A DNA stretch of 6,340 bases from Ruminococcus flavefaciens (GCA_002350065.1 DEDQ01000014.1:4839-11178), one strand, 5' to 3'. Positions 1-6,031 are shown, numbered from the stretch's first letter. Notes: generated from the sequence alone by a model not told the origin. Translations and numbers: made by a program.

Positions 1-479
1 TCCATATCCACAGCTCTTGCGATAGCGACCATCTGCTGAACGGCTATCGAGCAGCTTGCGAGCTGCTGATTCGGCTTTACTGCGATGCCGAGCGAATCAA
101 GGAGCTCGCCGGCTTTTTTGTTCATATTCTTCCAGCTTACAAGAGCGCTTTTGCCTCTGCCGAGGAAGATATTCTCTGCAACTGAGAGGTTGGGGCAGAG
201 GGATATTTCCTGATAAACTGTGCTTATGCCTAAATTCTGTGCTTCCTGCGGAGAATGGATATGTACGGCACCGTTATGTCCCTTTACGAAGATATCTCCG
301 CTGTCTTTGATATGTACGCCTGTGAGGACCTTGATAAGTGTTGATTTTCCGGCGCCGTTTTCGCCCATCAGCGCGTGTATCTCACCTTCACGCAGCGTAA
401 AATCCACATTGCGGAGCGCCTTGACTCCTGGGAAGGATTTGTAAATACCCCGCATTTCCAGCAATGATCTTTCCTGCAT
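1..479 (-). CDS. Sugar ABC transporter ATP-binding protein (YtfR/RbsA/MglA type), N-terminal 159 codons, truncated by window edge
   Basis: Reading the minus strand from ATG at 479 gives an open frame to the left edge that begins MQERSLLEMRGIYKSFPGVK. It is the first nucleotide-binding domain of a CUT2-type sugar importer ATPase, a family of about 500 residues with two ATPase domains. Visible motifs are the A-loop aromatic region KSFPGVKAL (14-22), Walker A GENGAGKST (39-47) and the Q-loop VYQE (Q90). The signature region is degenerate, CSIAVQQMVAIARAVDM (143-159), as is usual for this subfamily and close to YtfR. Walker B would lie just beyond the edge. AGGAGG sits 7 bases before the ATG. The gene follows the YtfQ-like binding protein by 132 bp on the same strand, so it should energise uptake of that protein's ligand from the cytoplasmic face. 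The YtfR assignment rests on the partner and on the ARAVDM wording; an MglA or AraG relative remains possible. Confidence 0.95.
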   Translation of the reverse strand, partial: MQERSLLEMRGIYKSFPGVKALRNVDFTLREGEIHALMGENGAGKSTLIKVLTGVHIKDSGDIFVKGHNGAVHIHSPQEAQNLGISTVYQEISLCPNLSVAENIFLGRGKSALVSWKNMNKKAGELLDSLGIAVKPNQQLASCSIAVQQMVAIARAVDM

Positions 480-540
480 TGCTTTTCCTCCTAAAGTGAG
501 TTTTTGCCTGTTTTTCGTTAGTTTTATGGGAAAAAGTCTG

Positions 541-588
541 TAAAATTAGTGCGGTGACGTCTGGACAAACGTGTCACCGCACTTATTT
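541..588 (-). terminator. Strong hairpin between binding-protein and ATPase genes (attenuating terminator or mRNA stabiliser)
   Basis: An 11-bp perfect inverted repeat (AGTGCGGTGAC at 548-558, GTCACCGCACT at 573-583) closes a 14-base loop. After one mismatch it gains four further A-U pairs (543-546 with 585-588). On the minus strand the tail is only AATTTTAC, a poor U-tract, so I read it as a leaky terminator or 3'-end stabiliser. The location, directly after a solute-binding protein gene and before its ATPase, is the classic place for an element that keeps binding-protein mRNA in excess. Nothing else is evident in the 480-611 gap except the ATPase ribosome binding site. Confidence 0.7.
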
Positions 589-611
589 AGTTTTATCGCG
601 GTATGATATTA

Positions 612-1622
612 TCAGATACCATACCTGCTTACGTCGTCATCAGTGATAGTCTTTGCGTCAAAGCCCTTTTCCTCCATGACAACAGTCTTATTGTCGAGCT
701 TTTCGCCCTTTTCGAGCTTGTCGATGATGTCAACGATGTAAGAGGACTGGAAGGGGTTGCACTGACCGTCATAGTTCCAGTTGCCGGCCTTGAGCTCTTC
801 AAGCGCCCACTTGTTGCAGTCGAAGCCGATAACGACAACGTCCTTGCCTACGCCGTGAGAGATGTTTGCTCTGTCGAGAGCAGCAACAGCGCCCTTTGCC
901 ATATCGTCGTTCTCAGCGTAGATAACGTTGAACTTCTTCTCAGAGTCGATAACAGACTGAACTATCTGCTGAGCCTTTTCAGCGTTCCACTCTGCTGTCT
1001 GCTGAGCAACGATGTTCCACTTGAGCTCCTTTGCTGTATCGTTGAGAGCGCCTGAACGTCCCTTCTGAGCAGCCGAGCCCATTACACCCTGAAGGTGGAT
1101 GATATCATAGGTTTCGAGATTCTGTGTCTTGAGCCAGTCAACAGCCTGCTCGCCCTCCTTGTCCATATCGGAAACAATGGAAGCTTCATAGAGGCTCTCG
1201 TCAGCGTCGATAGTGCGGTCGAAGAGGATAACTCTTACGCCGGCAGCCTGAGCGTCCTTGAGAACTGAATCCCAGCCTGCTGTATCAGCAGCGGAGAGAA
1301 GAAGGTAATCGACTTCGTCCTGTATGAATTTCTGAGCGTAGTTTATCTGCTCTTCATTTTTAAGGCTGTAAGCAAACGAAGCGTCGTAGCCGTTTTCCTT
1401 CGTGAAGGTAGCCTTGAGGTCGTTAACGTTGGCTGTACGGTAGCCGGATTCGTTAGGGTCGTTGTTGATGATGCCGACCTTGATGAGGTCAGATGAACTG
1501 CTTTTGCTTTCAGATTTGGAATTGCTGCCTGAATCTGATGTTTCTGTTGTACCGCAGCCGGCGAACATTGCGCCGCACATGATCATGCTTGCTGCCATAA
1601 CAAGTATCTTTTTCATTTTCAT
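612..1622 (-). CDS. ytfQ: Sugar ABC transporter substrate-binding lipoprotein, YtfQ-like (furanose-type, CUT2)
   Basis: The 336-residue product is an extracellular, membrane-anchored receptor delivering sugar to the ABC importer whose ATPase starts at 479. It has a lipoprotein signal: basic start MKMKK, hydrophobic stretch, lipobox FAGC with the lipidated Cys at 23, then a Ser-rich linker (about 24-45). The type-1 periplasmic-binding fold follows. Several blocks match E. coli YtfQ (galactofuranose-binding) as I recall it: ESGYRTA (58-64), TAGWDSVLKDA (114-124), FDRTIDADESLY (134-145), LQGVMGSA (177-184) and YAENDDMAKGA (235-245). They separate it from plain RbsB or MglB. Length is normal for the family plus linker. 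The start is supported by GGAGG 10 bases upstream; an in-frame ATG two codons later is less likely. With an AraR-type regulator and AraR-like boxes over its promoter, I infer an arabinose-related ligand, possibly the furanose form; galactofuranose or another pentose is the main alternative. Confidence 0.9.
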   Translation of the reverse strand: MKMKKILVMAASMIMCGAMFAGCGTTETSDSGSNSKSESKSSSSDLIKVGIINNDPNESGYRTANVNDLKATFTKENGYDASFAYSLKNEEQINYAQKFIQDEVDYLLLSAADTAGWDSVLKDAQAAGVRVILFDRTIDADESLYEASIVSDMDKEGEQAVDWLKTQNLETYDIIHLQGVMGSAAQKGRSGALNDTAKELKWNIVAQQTAEWNAEKAQQIVQSVIDSEKKFNVIYAENDDMAKGAVAALDRANISHGVGKDVVVIGFDCNKWALEELKAGNWNYDGQCNPFQSSYIVDIIDKLEKGEKLDNKTVVMEEKGFDAKTITDDDVSRYGI

Positions 1623-1658
1623 AGTATTGGTTCCTCCATCCTGGTTTCTTATATTTTC

Positions 1659-1673
1659 AACGTCCCTGACGTT
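1659..1673 (-). repeat. Short perfect inverted repeat in the 5' leader of the binding-protein mRNA
   Basis: AACGTC-CCT-GACGTT has 6-bp arms and a 3-base loop. In the minus-strand RNA it can gain a U-G and a U-A pair, giving an 8-bp stem. It lies just downstream of the expected transcription start near 1680, at the extreme 5' end of the transcript and about 35 bases before the start codon. It could be a 5' stabilising hairpin or an operator for another regulator such as the neighbouring AraC-type protein. Confidence 0.4.
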
Positions 1674-1674
1674 A

Positions 1675-1690
1675 ACTTGTATTTACATTA
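1675..1690. promoter_or_regulatory. Candidate AraR box, downstream member of a pair
   Basis: ACTTGTATTTACATTA matches 10 of 16 positions of the B. subtilis AraR consensus as I recall it (ATTTGTACGTACAAAT), keeping the TTGTA and TACA cores with the right spacing. It overlaps the -10 element (1687-1692) and probable start site, where a bound repressor would block polymerase. It starts 22 bp, two helical turns, from the better box at 1697-1712. Confidence 0.4.
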
Positions 1691-1692
1691 TA
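1687..1692 (-). promoter_or_regulatory. Probable -10 element of the binding-protein/ABC operon promoter
   Basis: The minus strand reads TATAAT here, a perfect -10 hexamer, about 65 bp before the start codon at 1622. At 17-bp spacing the -35 position reads TATCAA, a poor match, so the promoter may need an activator or rely on the -10. The spacer contains one AraR-like box and the start region another. A second, weaker pair (TTCAAA, 17 bp, TGTAAT) lies further upstream and cannot be excluded. Confidence 0.55.
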
Positions 1693-1696
1693 TCTA

Positions 1697-1712
1697 ATTT
1701 GTACATACATTG
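1697..1712. promoter_or_regulatory. Candidate AraR box in the binding-protein promoter
   Basis: ATTTGTACATACATTG has the complete left half-site ATTTGTAC and matches 12 of 16 positions of the AraR consensus as I recall it. It lies in the -35/-10 spacer of the minus-strand promoter. It shares the string TGTACATACA with the box at 3661-3678 upstream of araR, which supports recognition by the same protein. Confidence 0.6.
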
Positions 1713-1770
1713 ATACCAAAAATATTACACTAAATGTTTATTATTTTTTGAATATTATAAAACGAATAAT

Positions 1771-2463
1771 TTATAATGATACATTTGTGCTGTTCTGGAA
1801 CTGCCGCGGAGTCTGACCGGTGTATTTCTTGAATATCTGGCTGAAATACCTGTAATCGCGGAATCCGACGTCATACGCGACCTCGTATATCATTTTCGAT
1901 GTGCAGCAAAGAAGCTCTCTTGCGCGTGAGATCCTTGCTGCGGCGATGTATTCCGAGAGGTTCTGACCGTATTTTTTCTTGAACTGAGCACTCAGATACG
2001 ACGGGCTGAGTCCTACTGCTTCTGCAACGACGAGAAGCGATAGCTCGTCGTTCATATAGTTTTTGTCGATGTAGTCACGCGCCTTTGCAACGATGCTTGT
2101 GCCGCTCTGTTTAGCGGCTTCGATGCGCCACAGTATGCAGTCGTGGATAAGCGTGTGCAGGAATTTCACAGTCGCGTCGATACTCATCAGCTTCGAGCTG
2201 ACATCGTCTGCTGTTCCGAAATGCTCGCTGAAGCGCTCGCTGCTGATGCCTATCCTTTTGGCGAAGCTGTGGGCGGCGACGTATATGTCCATGCATACAT
2301 AAAGCCTTATAACAAGGGAGCCTATCTCTGAAAACCTGACTTCTTCGAGTATGGAATCGAGCATCTCGCCGCAGCCCTCGAGCTTGCCGCTTTGCAGTAA
2401 TTCCTCTATCTTTTTGATATCTACGCGTGTTACGTCCTGAAGCATATCAGTTTTATTATTCAT
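1771..2463 (-). CDS. AraC-family transcriptional regulator without receiver or cupin domain
   Basis: The 230-residue protein (from MNNKTDML) ends in a typical AraC/XylS DNA-binding domain, about residues 123-222. The first helix-turn-helix is near 141-161 (LSLLVVAEAVGLSPSYLSAQ). The second is near 190-211, followed by the family signature around YFSQIFKKYTGQTPRQF. The N-terminal 120 residues are helical and resemble the linker between receiver and HTH in YesN-type response regulators (LLQSGKLEGCGEMLDSILEE). No receiver and no arabinose-binding cupin is visible, so what signal it reads is unclear. I chose ATG at 2463 because GAGG lies 8 bases upstream; a GTG at 2472 sits inside that Shine-Dalgarno. 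It starts 24 bp after the araR stop codon (15 bp for the GTG frame), so both are almost certainly co-transcribed. It may activate the binding-protein operon, whose -35 is poor; this is inference. Confidence 0.9.
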   Translation of the reverse strand: MNNKTDMLQDVTRVDIKKIEELLQSGKLEGCGEMLDSILEEVRFSEIGSLVIRLYVCMDIYVAAHSFAKRIGISSERFSEHFGTADDVSSKLMSIDATVKFLHTLIHDCILWRIEAAKQSGTSIVAKARDYIDKNYMNDELSLLVVAEAVGLSPSYLSAQFKKKYGQNLSEYIAAARISRARELLCCTSKMIYEVAYDVGFRDYRYFSQIFKKYTGQTPRQFQNSTNVSL

Positions 2464-2487
2464 TTTCAACACCTCATTAAACTGAGC

Positions 2488-3570
2488 TTACAGCTTTCTT
2501 ACCGATTCGCGGATCTTTAATTCCGGAGTGAAAATAATGTCTCCGGAGCTTGCAGCTGCCGAGCAGATATGGTCTATCAGCTTTTCTGCTGCCGCTTCTC
2601 CGAGCCTTCGCTGAGGGTGGACGATAGTGGTGAGCGGTACATCGCATATCGACGCATATTTTGAGTCGTCGATGCCGATAACCGAGAGGTCGTCCGGCAC
2701 TCTTATATCGTGCTCCTTACAGAATTGAAGCAGCTTTATCGCGATGTTGTCATTGTAGCATACAACGGCAGTCACCTCGTTCAGCAGCTCGAGAAGACGG
2801 GTCTCGCCGGAGCTGAAAAGCGAGTTTTTGTCAGCTGTCGCATACCACAGAACGCTGTCCTCGGCATTTTTTATCCCGTGAGCGATACAGCTACTTGTGA
2901 AGCCGGAATAGCGCTTATGACCCTGTATATCGTCGAGAGCGAAGATAGCGGCTATCCTTTTGTGACCGCAGTCGAATGCATGGTCGGCAGCCATTTTTCC
3001 GGCGGCTTCGTCGTCGAGCGCAACGCACGGACAGTCTGACCACGGATACTTGGCATTGAAGAATATGACAGGTATGTTATTGCGTCTCAGCTCGTCGTAG
3101 AGCTCGGTATTCGGGTTGGGGAGCGCGCTCTTTGACGGCTCGATGATAAGACCCTGAACGCCGCCCGATATCATGCTCTGGAGCGCCTGCTGTTCCTCGG
3201 ATACCTTATTATGAGTGATAGCGAGCTGCATCGAAAAGCCGGAATCGTTGAGAACGCTCTCGATGCCGGTGACTATCTGCGGGAAGATGTAATCGGTGAA
3301 ATATGTGGATATAACGCCGATATTCTTGTTCTGTCCGACAGGTGCAGACTGCATCAGTCCCGACGAAACGAAGGCACCGCTTCCTCTTACGCGGCAGATG
3401 ATGTTGTCGTTTTCAAGGCACATGAGAGCCTGTCTTACGGTCTGACGGCTCACTCCGTGGATCTCGCACAGCTCCTTTTCGGTGAGGAAGCGGTCTTTAG
3501 GTCTGAGACCGTTGGAGGTGATATAATCCTTAGCCCATTCAACGATGGTCATATATTTATAGTCTTCCAT
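2488..3570 (-). CDS. araR: AraR-type arabinose-responsive repressor (GntR winged helix + LacI/PBP1 sugar domain)
   Basis: The protein has 360 residues, almost the length of B. subtilis AraR (about 362). Residues 5-70 form a GntR winged helix (FLTEKELCEIHGVSRQTVRQ, then RVRGSGAFVS). Residues 82-360 form a LacI/GalR-type effector domain. The mosaic and many blocks match AraR as I recall it: IGVISTYFTDYIFPQIVTGI (84-103), GLIIEPSKSALPNPN (140-154), DDIQGHKRYSGF (213-224), VPDDLSVIGIDDS (291-303) and the end TPELKIRESVRKL. In the known family L-arabinose releases AraR from paired operators that control arabinose uptake and use genes. AraR-like boxes lie over its own promoter and over the binding-protein promoter, which fits autoregulation and repression of the operon to the left. 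GGAGG stands 5 bases before the ATG. A different pentose or furanose effector is possible. Confidence 0.92.
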   Translation of the reverse strand: MEDYKYMTIVEWAKDYITSNGLRPKDRFLTEKELCEIHGVSRQTVRQALMCLENDNIICRVRGSGAFVSSGLMQSAPVGQNKNIGVISTYFTDYIFPQIVTGIESVLNDSGFSMQLAITHNKVSEEQQALQSMISGGVQGLIIEPSKSALPNPNTELYDELRRNNIPVIFFNAKYPWSDCPCVALDDEAAGKMAADHAFDCGHKRIAAIFALDDIQGHKRYSGFTSSCIAHGIKNAEDSVLWYATADKNSLFSSGETRLLELLNEVTAVVCYNDNIAIKLLQFCKEHDIRVPDDLSVIGIDDSKYASICDVPLTTIVHPQRRLGEAAAEKLIDHICSAAASSGDIIFTPELKIRESVRKL

Positions 3571-3606
3571 ATTGTCCTCCTATACGGATATACTGCATTT
3601 TTCTTA

Positions 3607-3635
3607 ATGATAGCACATTGTTGTCATTTTGTAAA
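3607..3635 (-). promoter_or_regulatory. Promoter of araR
   Basis: On the minus strand, TTTACA (3630-3635), a 17-bp spacer and TATCAT (3607-3612) form a good sigma-A-type promoter. Transcription would begin near 3600, giving a leader of about 30 bases with GGAGG at 3576-3580. The -35 hexamer lies inside an AraR-like box (3627-3642), so AraR would compete directly with polymerase. Confidence 0.65.
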
Positions 3636-3642
3636 TACAGCT
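3627..3642. promoter_or_regulatory. Candidate AraR box over the araR -35 element
   Basis: The site keeps TTTGTA-AA-TACA and matches 11 of 16 consensus positions. It overlaps the -35 of the araR promoter and starts 34 bp from the stronger box at 3661. Paired boxes fit the cooperative or looping binding described for B. subtilis AraR. Confidence 0.45.
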
Positions 3643-3660
3643 TCAAAAATATTTAGATAA

Positions 3661-3678
3661 ATTTGTATGTACATACAA
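3661..3678. promoter_or_regulatory. AraR operator candidate with a perfect 16-bp palindrome
   Basis: ATTTGTATGTACATAC (3661-3676) matches 13 of 16 positions of the recalled AraR consensus. TTGTATGTACATACAA (3663-3678) is a perfect 16-bp palindrome. It lies about 26 bp upstream of the araR -35 and about 114 bp upstream of the divergent kinase promoter. A lone half-site ATTTGTAT recurs at 3723-3730, closer to the kinase. Confidence 0.65.
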
Positions 3679-3791
3679 TGAATCCTTCCTTCCATTGTGC
3701 AATACGCCTATATTATAAGCTGATTTGTATTAAAAGAAGATATAAAATTGGTTCCGGACATGACAAAAATGCAAAATTAAAATATTTATAA

Positions 3792-3820
3792 TTGAAAACG
3801 GGATATAAATGTGATATAAT
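3792..3820 (+). promoter_or_regulatory. Promoter of the two-component operon
   Basis: TTGAAA (3792-3797), a 17-bp spacer and TATAAT (3815-3820) preceded by TGA (extended -10) make a strong promoter. Start would be near 3827, giving a leader of about 64 bases. GAGGG at 3880-3884 precedes the kinase ATG. The rest of the 3571-3890 gap is AT-rich and shows no small gene; its other contents are the araR promoter and the AraR-like boxes. Confidence 0.75.
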
Positions 3821-3890
3821 AAACATATATGAAGAACATATAAAACTCGCGCAGCACTTTTATAGTATATAAACAGCAGAGGGACGGCTT

Positions 3891-5177
3891 ATGAATATAC
3901 TTCTTGAATATATAGGGCAGAATTACATGACTCTTATGCTCCTGTCAGGACTTGTAGTCATACTTTTCGCTAACAAACGTACAAAAGTTGAGGGAGTTCA
4001 GTATGTATGGGCGATAGCCGCCATAGTGTTCATCATCACCATATGCGAATATGCCGAATACTGGTGCGATACATACAATAAGCCGATATGGATAAGATAC
4101 GTCAAATCCGCGATAAGCTACTCGCTGAATCCGCTGATGATACTTCTCGAGCTGTATCTTGTAGCTCCGATAAAACGAAAGCTGCTGCTATGGATACCGT
4201 ATATTATAAATGTTGCTCTGGCCGTATCCGACCTTTTCGGAACGAATTTCATTTACGGCTACGGCGAGGACCATAACTTTATTTCGGGAAAGCTGAAGAT
4301 AGTTCCGGCAATCGTCATTTGTCTGTATATCGTGCTCCTGACGTATTATTCGACCAGATTTATAAAAAGCGGCGAGCTTTCAAAGGCGCTGATAGTATTC
4401 TTCATGTCTGCGACTACCATTATAACGGTATACCTCGAATACAACAATATTATCGTAAACCATACGACCGAGATAGCCGCTATGGAAATGCTTATCTACT
4501 ATTTCTACCTCGCGGCAATACAGCACAGCAACGCTCAGCAGAAGCTCCACGAGAGCGAGCTCATACTCGAGCATCAGAAAAATGAACTGCTCATGGCTCA
4601 GATACAGCCGCATTTCATCAACAACTCGCTTCTTGCGATACAGGCGAGATGCATGGACTATCCCGAGATATACGAAAGCATAAAGAACTTTTCACGCTAT
4701 CTGCGCTCGAATTTCGACAACATCGGAAACAGTCATCTTATAACCTTCGAGCAGGAGCTTAAAAACGTCAAGGCATATCTCTCGCTTGAGAAGATGAACT
4801 TCGGCGACAAGCTCGTTGTCGAGTACGATATAGACAACAAGGACTTCATGCTTCCGGCGCTCAGCGTTGAGCCGCTTGTTGAAAATGCCGTCCGTCACGG
4901 TATCGCTGCCCGCGAAAACGGCGGTATCGTTCAGATAATACAGCGCGACGAAGAGGACGGTATAATTATAGATGTGCGCGATATCGGCTACGGGAAGATA
5001 ACTCTCACGGAAAAGCAGGAGAAGCGCAAGGGCATCGGAGTTGCAAACGTCCGTGCGAGACTTGCTGTCGGCAGCAAGGGCGAGCTTGAGCTTATCCCCG
5101 GGGAAAACGGCACCTGCGCAAGGATAACGCTCAGAAACGTAGTGTATGAATCGGAGGAAAGGGGCATGGGTAAATGA
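3891..5177 (+). CDS. LytS/YehU-type sensor histidine kinase with multi-pass membrane sensor
   Basis: The 428-residue protein has about seven hydrophobic segments in its first 210 residues (near 14-27, 38-53, 76-92, 98-116, 136-153, 165-183, 198-210). An amphipathic, probably coiled-coil linker (212-236) follows. The His-kinase domain has acceptor His241 in AQIQPHFINNSLLAI, an N-box LSVEPLVENAVRHG (N332), a G1 box DIGYG (364-368) and a G2 box GIGVANVRARL (381-391). This is the HPK7/8-like family with the PHF motif, which signals from the membrane to a partner response regulator. The G1 box has Ile where most members have Asn (DNGxG), but the Asp is present, so activity is still expected. The gene overlaps the response regulator by ATGA. 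The ligand is unknown; it could be a peptide, a sugar or a membrane signal. It has its own promoter and faces away from the arabinose genes. Confidence 0.93.
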   Translation: MNILLEYIGQNYMTLMLLSGLVVILFANKRTKVEGVQYVWAIAAIVFIITICEYAEYWCDTYNKPIWIRYVKSAISYSLNPLMILLELYLVAPIKRKLLLWIPYIINVALAVSDLFGTNFIYGYGEDHNFISGKLKIVPAIVICLYIVLLTYYSTRFIKSGELSKALIVFFMSATTIITVYLEYNNIIVNHTTEIAAMEMLIYYFYLAAIQHSNAQQKLHESELILEHQKNELLMAQIQPHFINNSLLAIQARCMDYPEIYESIKNFSRYLRSNFDNIGNSHLITFEQELKNVKAYLSLEKMNFGDKLVVEYDIDNKDFMLPALSVEPLVENAVRHGIAARENGGIVQIIQRDEEDGIIIDVRDIGYGKITLTEKQEKRKGIGVANVRARLAVGSKGELELIPGENGTCARITLRNVVYESEERGMGK

Positions 5178-5884
5178 GAACGATTTTTGCAGATGACAGT
5201 GAAGCTTCGAGAATGATGATGAAGCGGCTCATGGAGATAATCGACCCTGAGGGAGAATTTTACCCTGCCGCAAATGCAACAGAGGCGATAGAGCTGCTTT
5301 CCGGGCATAAAGCCGATATCCTCTTCCTCGATATCGAGATGCCGGGATTCAACGGTATAGAAGCGGCTCACTACATCGAGAAAAACTATCCCGAGCTGAA
5401 CATCATCTTCGTAACGGGACACCCCGAGTATGCGCGTGACGCGCTGAGAGTGTACTGCAGCGGCTTTATCGAGAAGCCCTTCGACGAGGACGACGTCCGG
5501 GACGCTTTGCGGCATCTGCGTTATCCCGTGGGCTCAGCGTCGCCGAATACCCTGCGCGTGCGCTGTAAGGGGCATTTCGCGGTATTCCTCAACGGCGGAC
5601 AGTTCGTTTTCAAGCGCAAGCTGACGAATGAGCTCTTCGCGTATCTCGTGTACAAAAACGGAGCTATGTCAACTAACGGTGACATTATTGGCGTCCTCTG
5701 GGACGGAGCTCCGGACAAGGCGGGATTCCTGCGGCAGCTCGTGAAGGATATGTGCGACAGCTTTGAAAATGCCGGTATCACTGACATAGTTGTAAAGCGT
5801 CACGGCAGCATCGGACTGAATACGTCCGCCTACACAGTTGAGGGAAATGTCGATGAGCTCAACGACGAGTTCGGTTGGTGCTGA
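5174..5884 (+). CDS. Response regulator with SARP-like winged-helix output domain
   Basis: The 236-residue protein is the partner of the kinase upstream; its ATG overlaps the kinase TGA, so translation is probably coupled. Residues 1-117 are a receiver domain with the acidic pair D7-D8, phospho-acceptor D53 (LFLDIEMPGFNG), T81 and K101 followed by Pro. Residues about 124-236 contain LRVRCKGHFAVFLNGGQFVF, then LTNELFAYLVYKNGA, then IIGVLW and a final IVVKRHGSIGLN. This resembles the OmpR-like winged helix at the N-terminus of SARP/AfsR regulators, but there is no room for the helical BTAD domain that normally follows. LytS-type kinases usually pair with LytTR or AraC outputs, so the pairing is unusual. 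GGAGG lies 15 bases before the ATG and GGGG about 9. The regulator presumably binds DNA upon phosphorylation; its targets are not visible. Confidence 0.93.
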   Translation: MRTIFADDSEASRMMMKRLMEIIDPEGEFYPAANATEAIELLSGHKADILFLDIEMPGFNGIEAAHYIEKNYPELNIIFVTGHPEYARDALRVYCSGFIEKPFDEDDVRDALRHLRYPVGSASPNTLRVRCKGHFAVFLNGGQFVFKRKLTNELFAYLVYKNGAMSTNGDIIGVLWDGAPDKAGFLRQLVKDMCDSFENAGITDIVVKRHGSIGLNTSAYTVEGNVDELNDEFGWC

Positions 5885-5909
5885 AGATATTATATTTTAC
5901 AATGAAATG

Positions 5910-5938
5910 TTGACTATCACGTTTTTAATACATATAGT
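5910..5938 (+). promoter_or_regulatory. Candidate promoter placed directly before a terminator hairpin
   Basis: TTGACT (5910-5915), a 17-bp spacer and TATAGT (5933-5938) score well as a sigma-A promoter. The predicted start near 5945 coincides with the first base of the terminator stem. It may be a chance match in AT-rich DNA, or it may make a very short RNA. Confidence 0.35.
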
Positions 5939-5943
5939 ATACA

Positions 5944-5982
5944 AAGAGTGTCGCTGAATGTGAGCGGCACTCTTATGTTTTT
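5944..5982 (+). terminator. Intrinsic terminator of the two-component operon
   Basis: A 12-bp stem (AAGAGTGTCGCT at 5944-5955 with AGCGGCACTCTT at 5963-5974, one G-U pair) has a 7-base loop and is followed by ATGTTTTTA. It lies 60 bp after the response-regulator stop codon and should end transcription of the kinase/regulator operon. Confidence 0.85.
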
Positions 5983-5991
5983 ACAGAAAGT

Positions 5992-6018
5992 TGAACCAAA
6001 GTTCACAAATGGTTCATA
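5992..6018. promoter_or_regulatory. Candidate operator: LexA-like palindrome overlapping 11-bp direct repeats
   Basis: TGAAC-CAAA-GTTCA (5992-6005) has the GAAC-N4-GTTC form of Gram-positive LexA boxes, although the central four bases do not fit the usual R-N-R-Y pattern. The same bases also start a direct repeat TTCACA-N5-TTCATA (6002-6007 and 6013-6018), spaced like PhoP/PhoB boxes. A weak promoter (TTGAAC, 18 bp, CATAAA) overlaps. Both readings are pattern matches only. Confidence 0.3.
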
Positions 6019-6031
6019 AACAGTGCCCAAG

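Noticed and set aside
603..1055. Plus-strand open frame across the binding-protein gene
   Set aside because: It is antisense to a clear lipoprotein gene, has no ribosome binding site and shows no domain; it is a shadow frame.
1754..1777. ATTATAAA/TTTATAAT inverted repeat at the end of the AraC-type gene, as a terminator
   Set aside because: The stem is pure A-T with no U-tract on the minus strand, so it is unlikely to terminate.
2464..2472. GTG start adding three codons to the AraC-type protein
   Set aside because: The GTG overlaps the GAGG Shine-Dalgarno; the ATG at 2463 has correct spacing.
2710..3660. Plus-strand open frames (2710-3039 and 3211-3660) across araR
   Set aside because: They lie opposite well-conserved AraR coding sequence and have no family resemblance or Shine-Dalgarno.
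4988..5515. Minus-strand 175-codon frame across kinase end and regulator start
   Set aside because: It is antisense to catalytic motifs of both proteins and is explained by codon bias.
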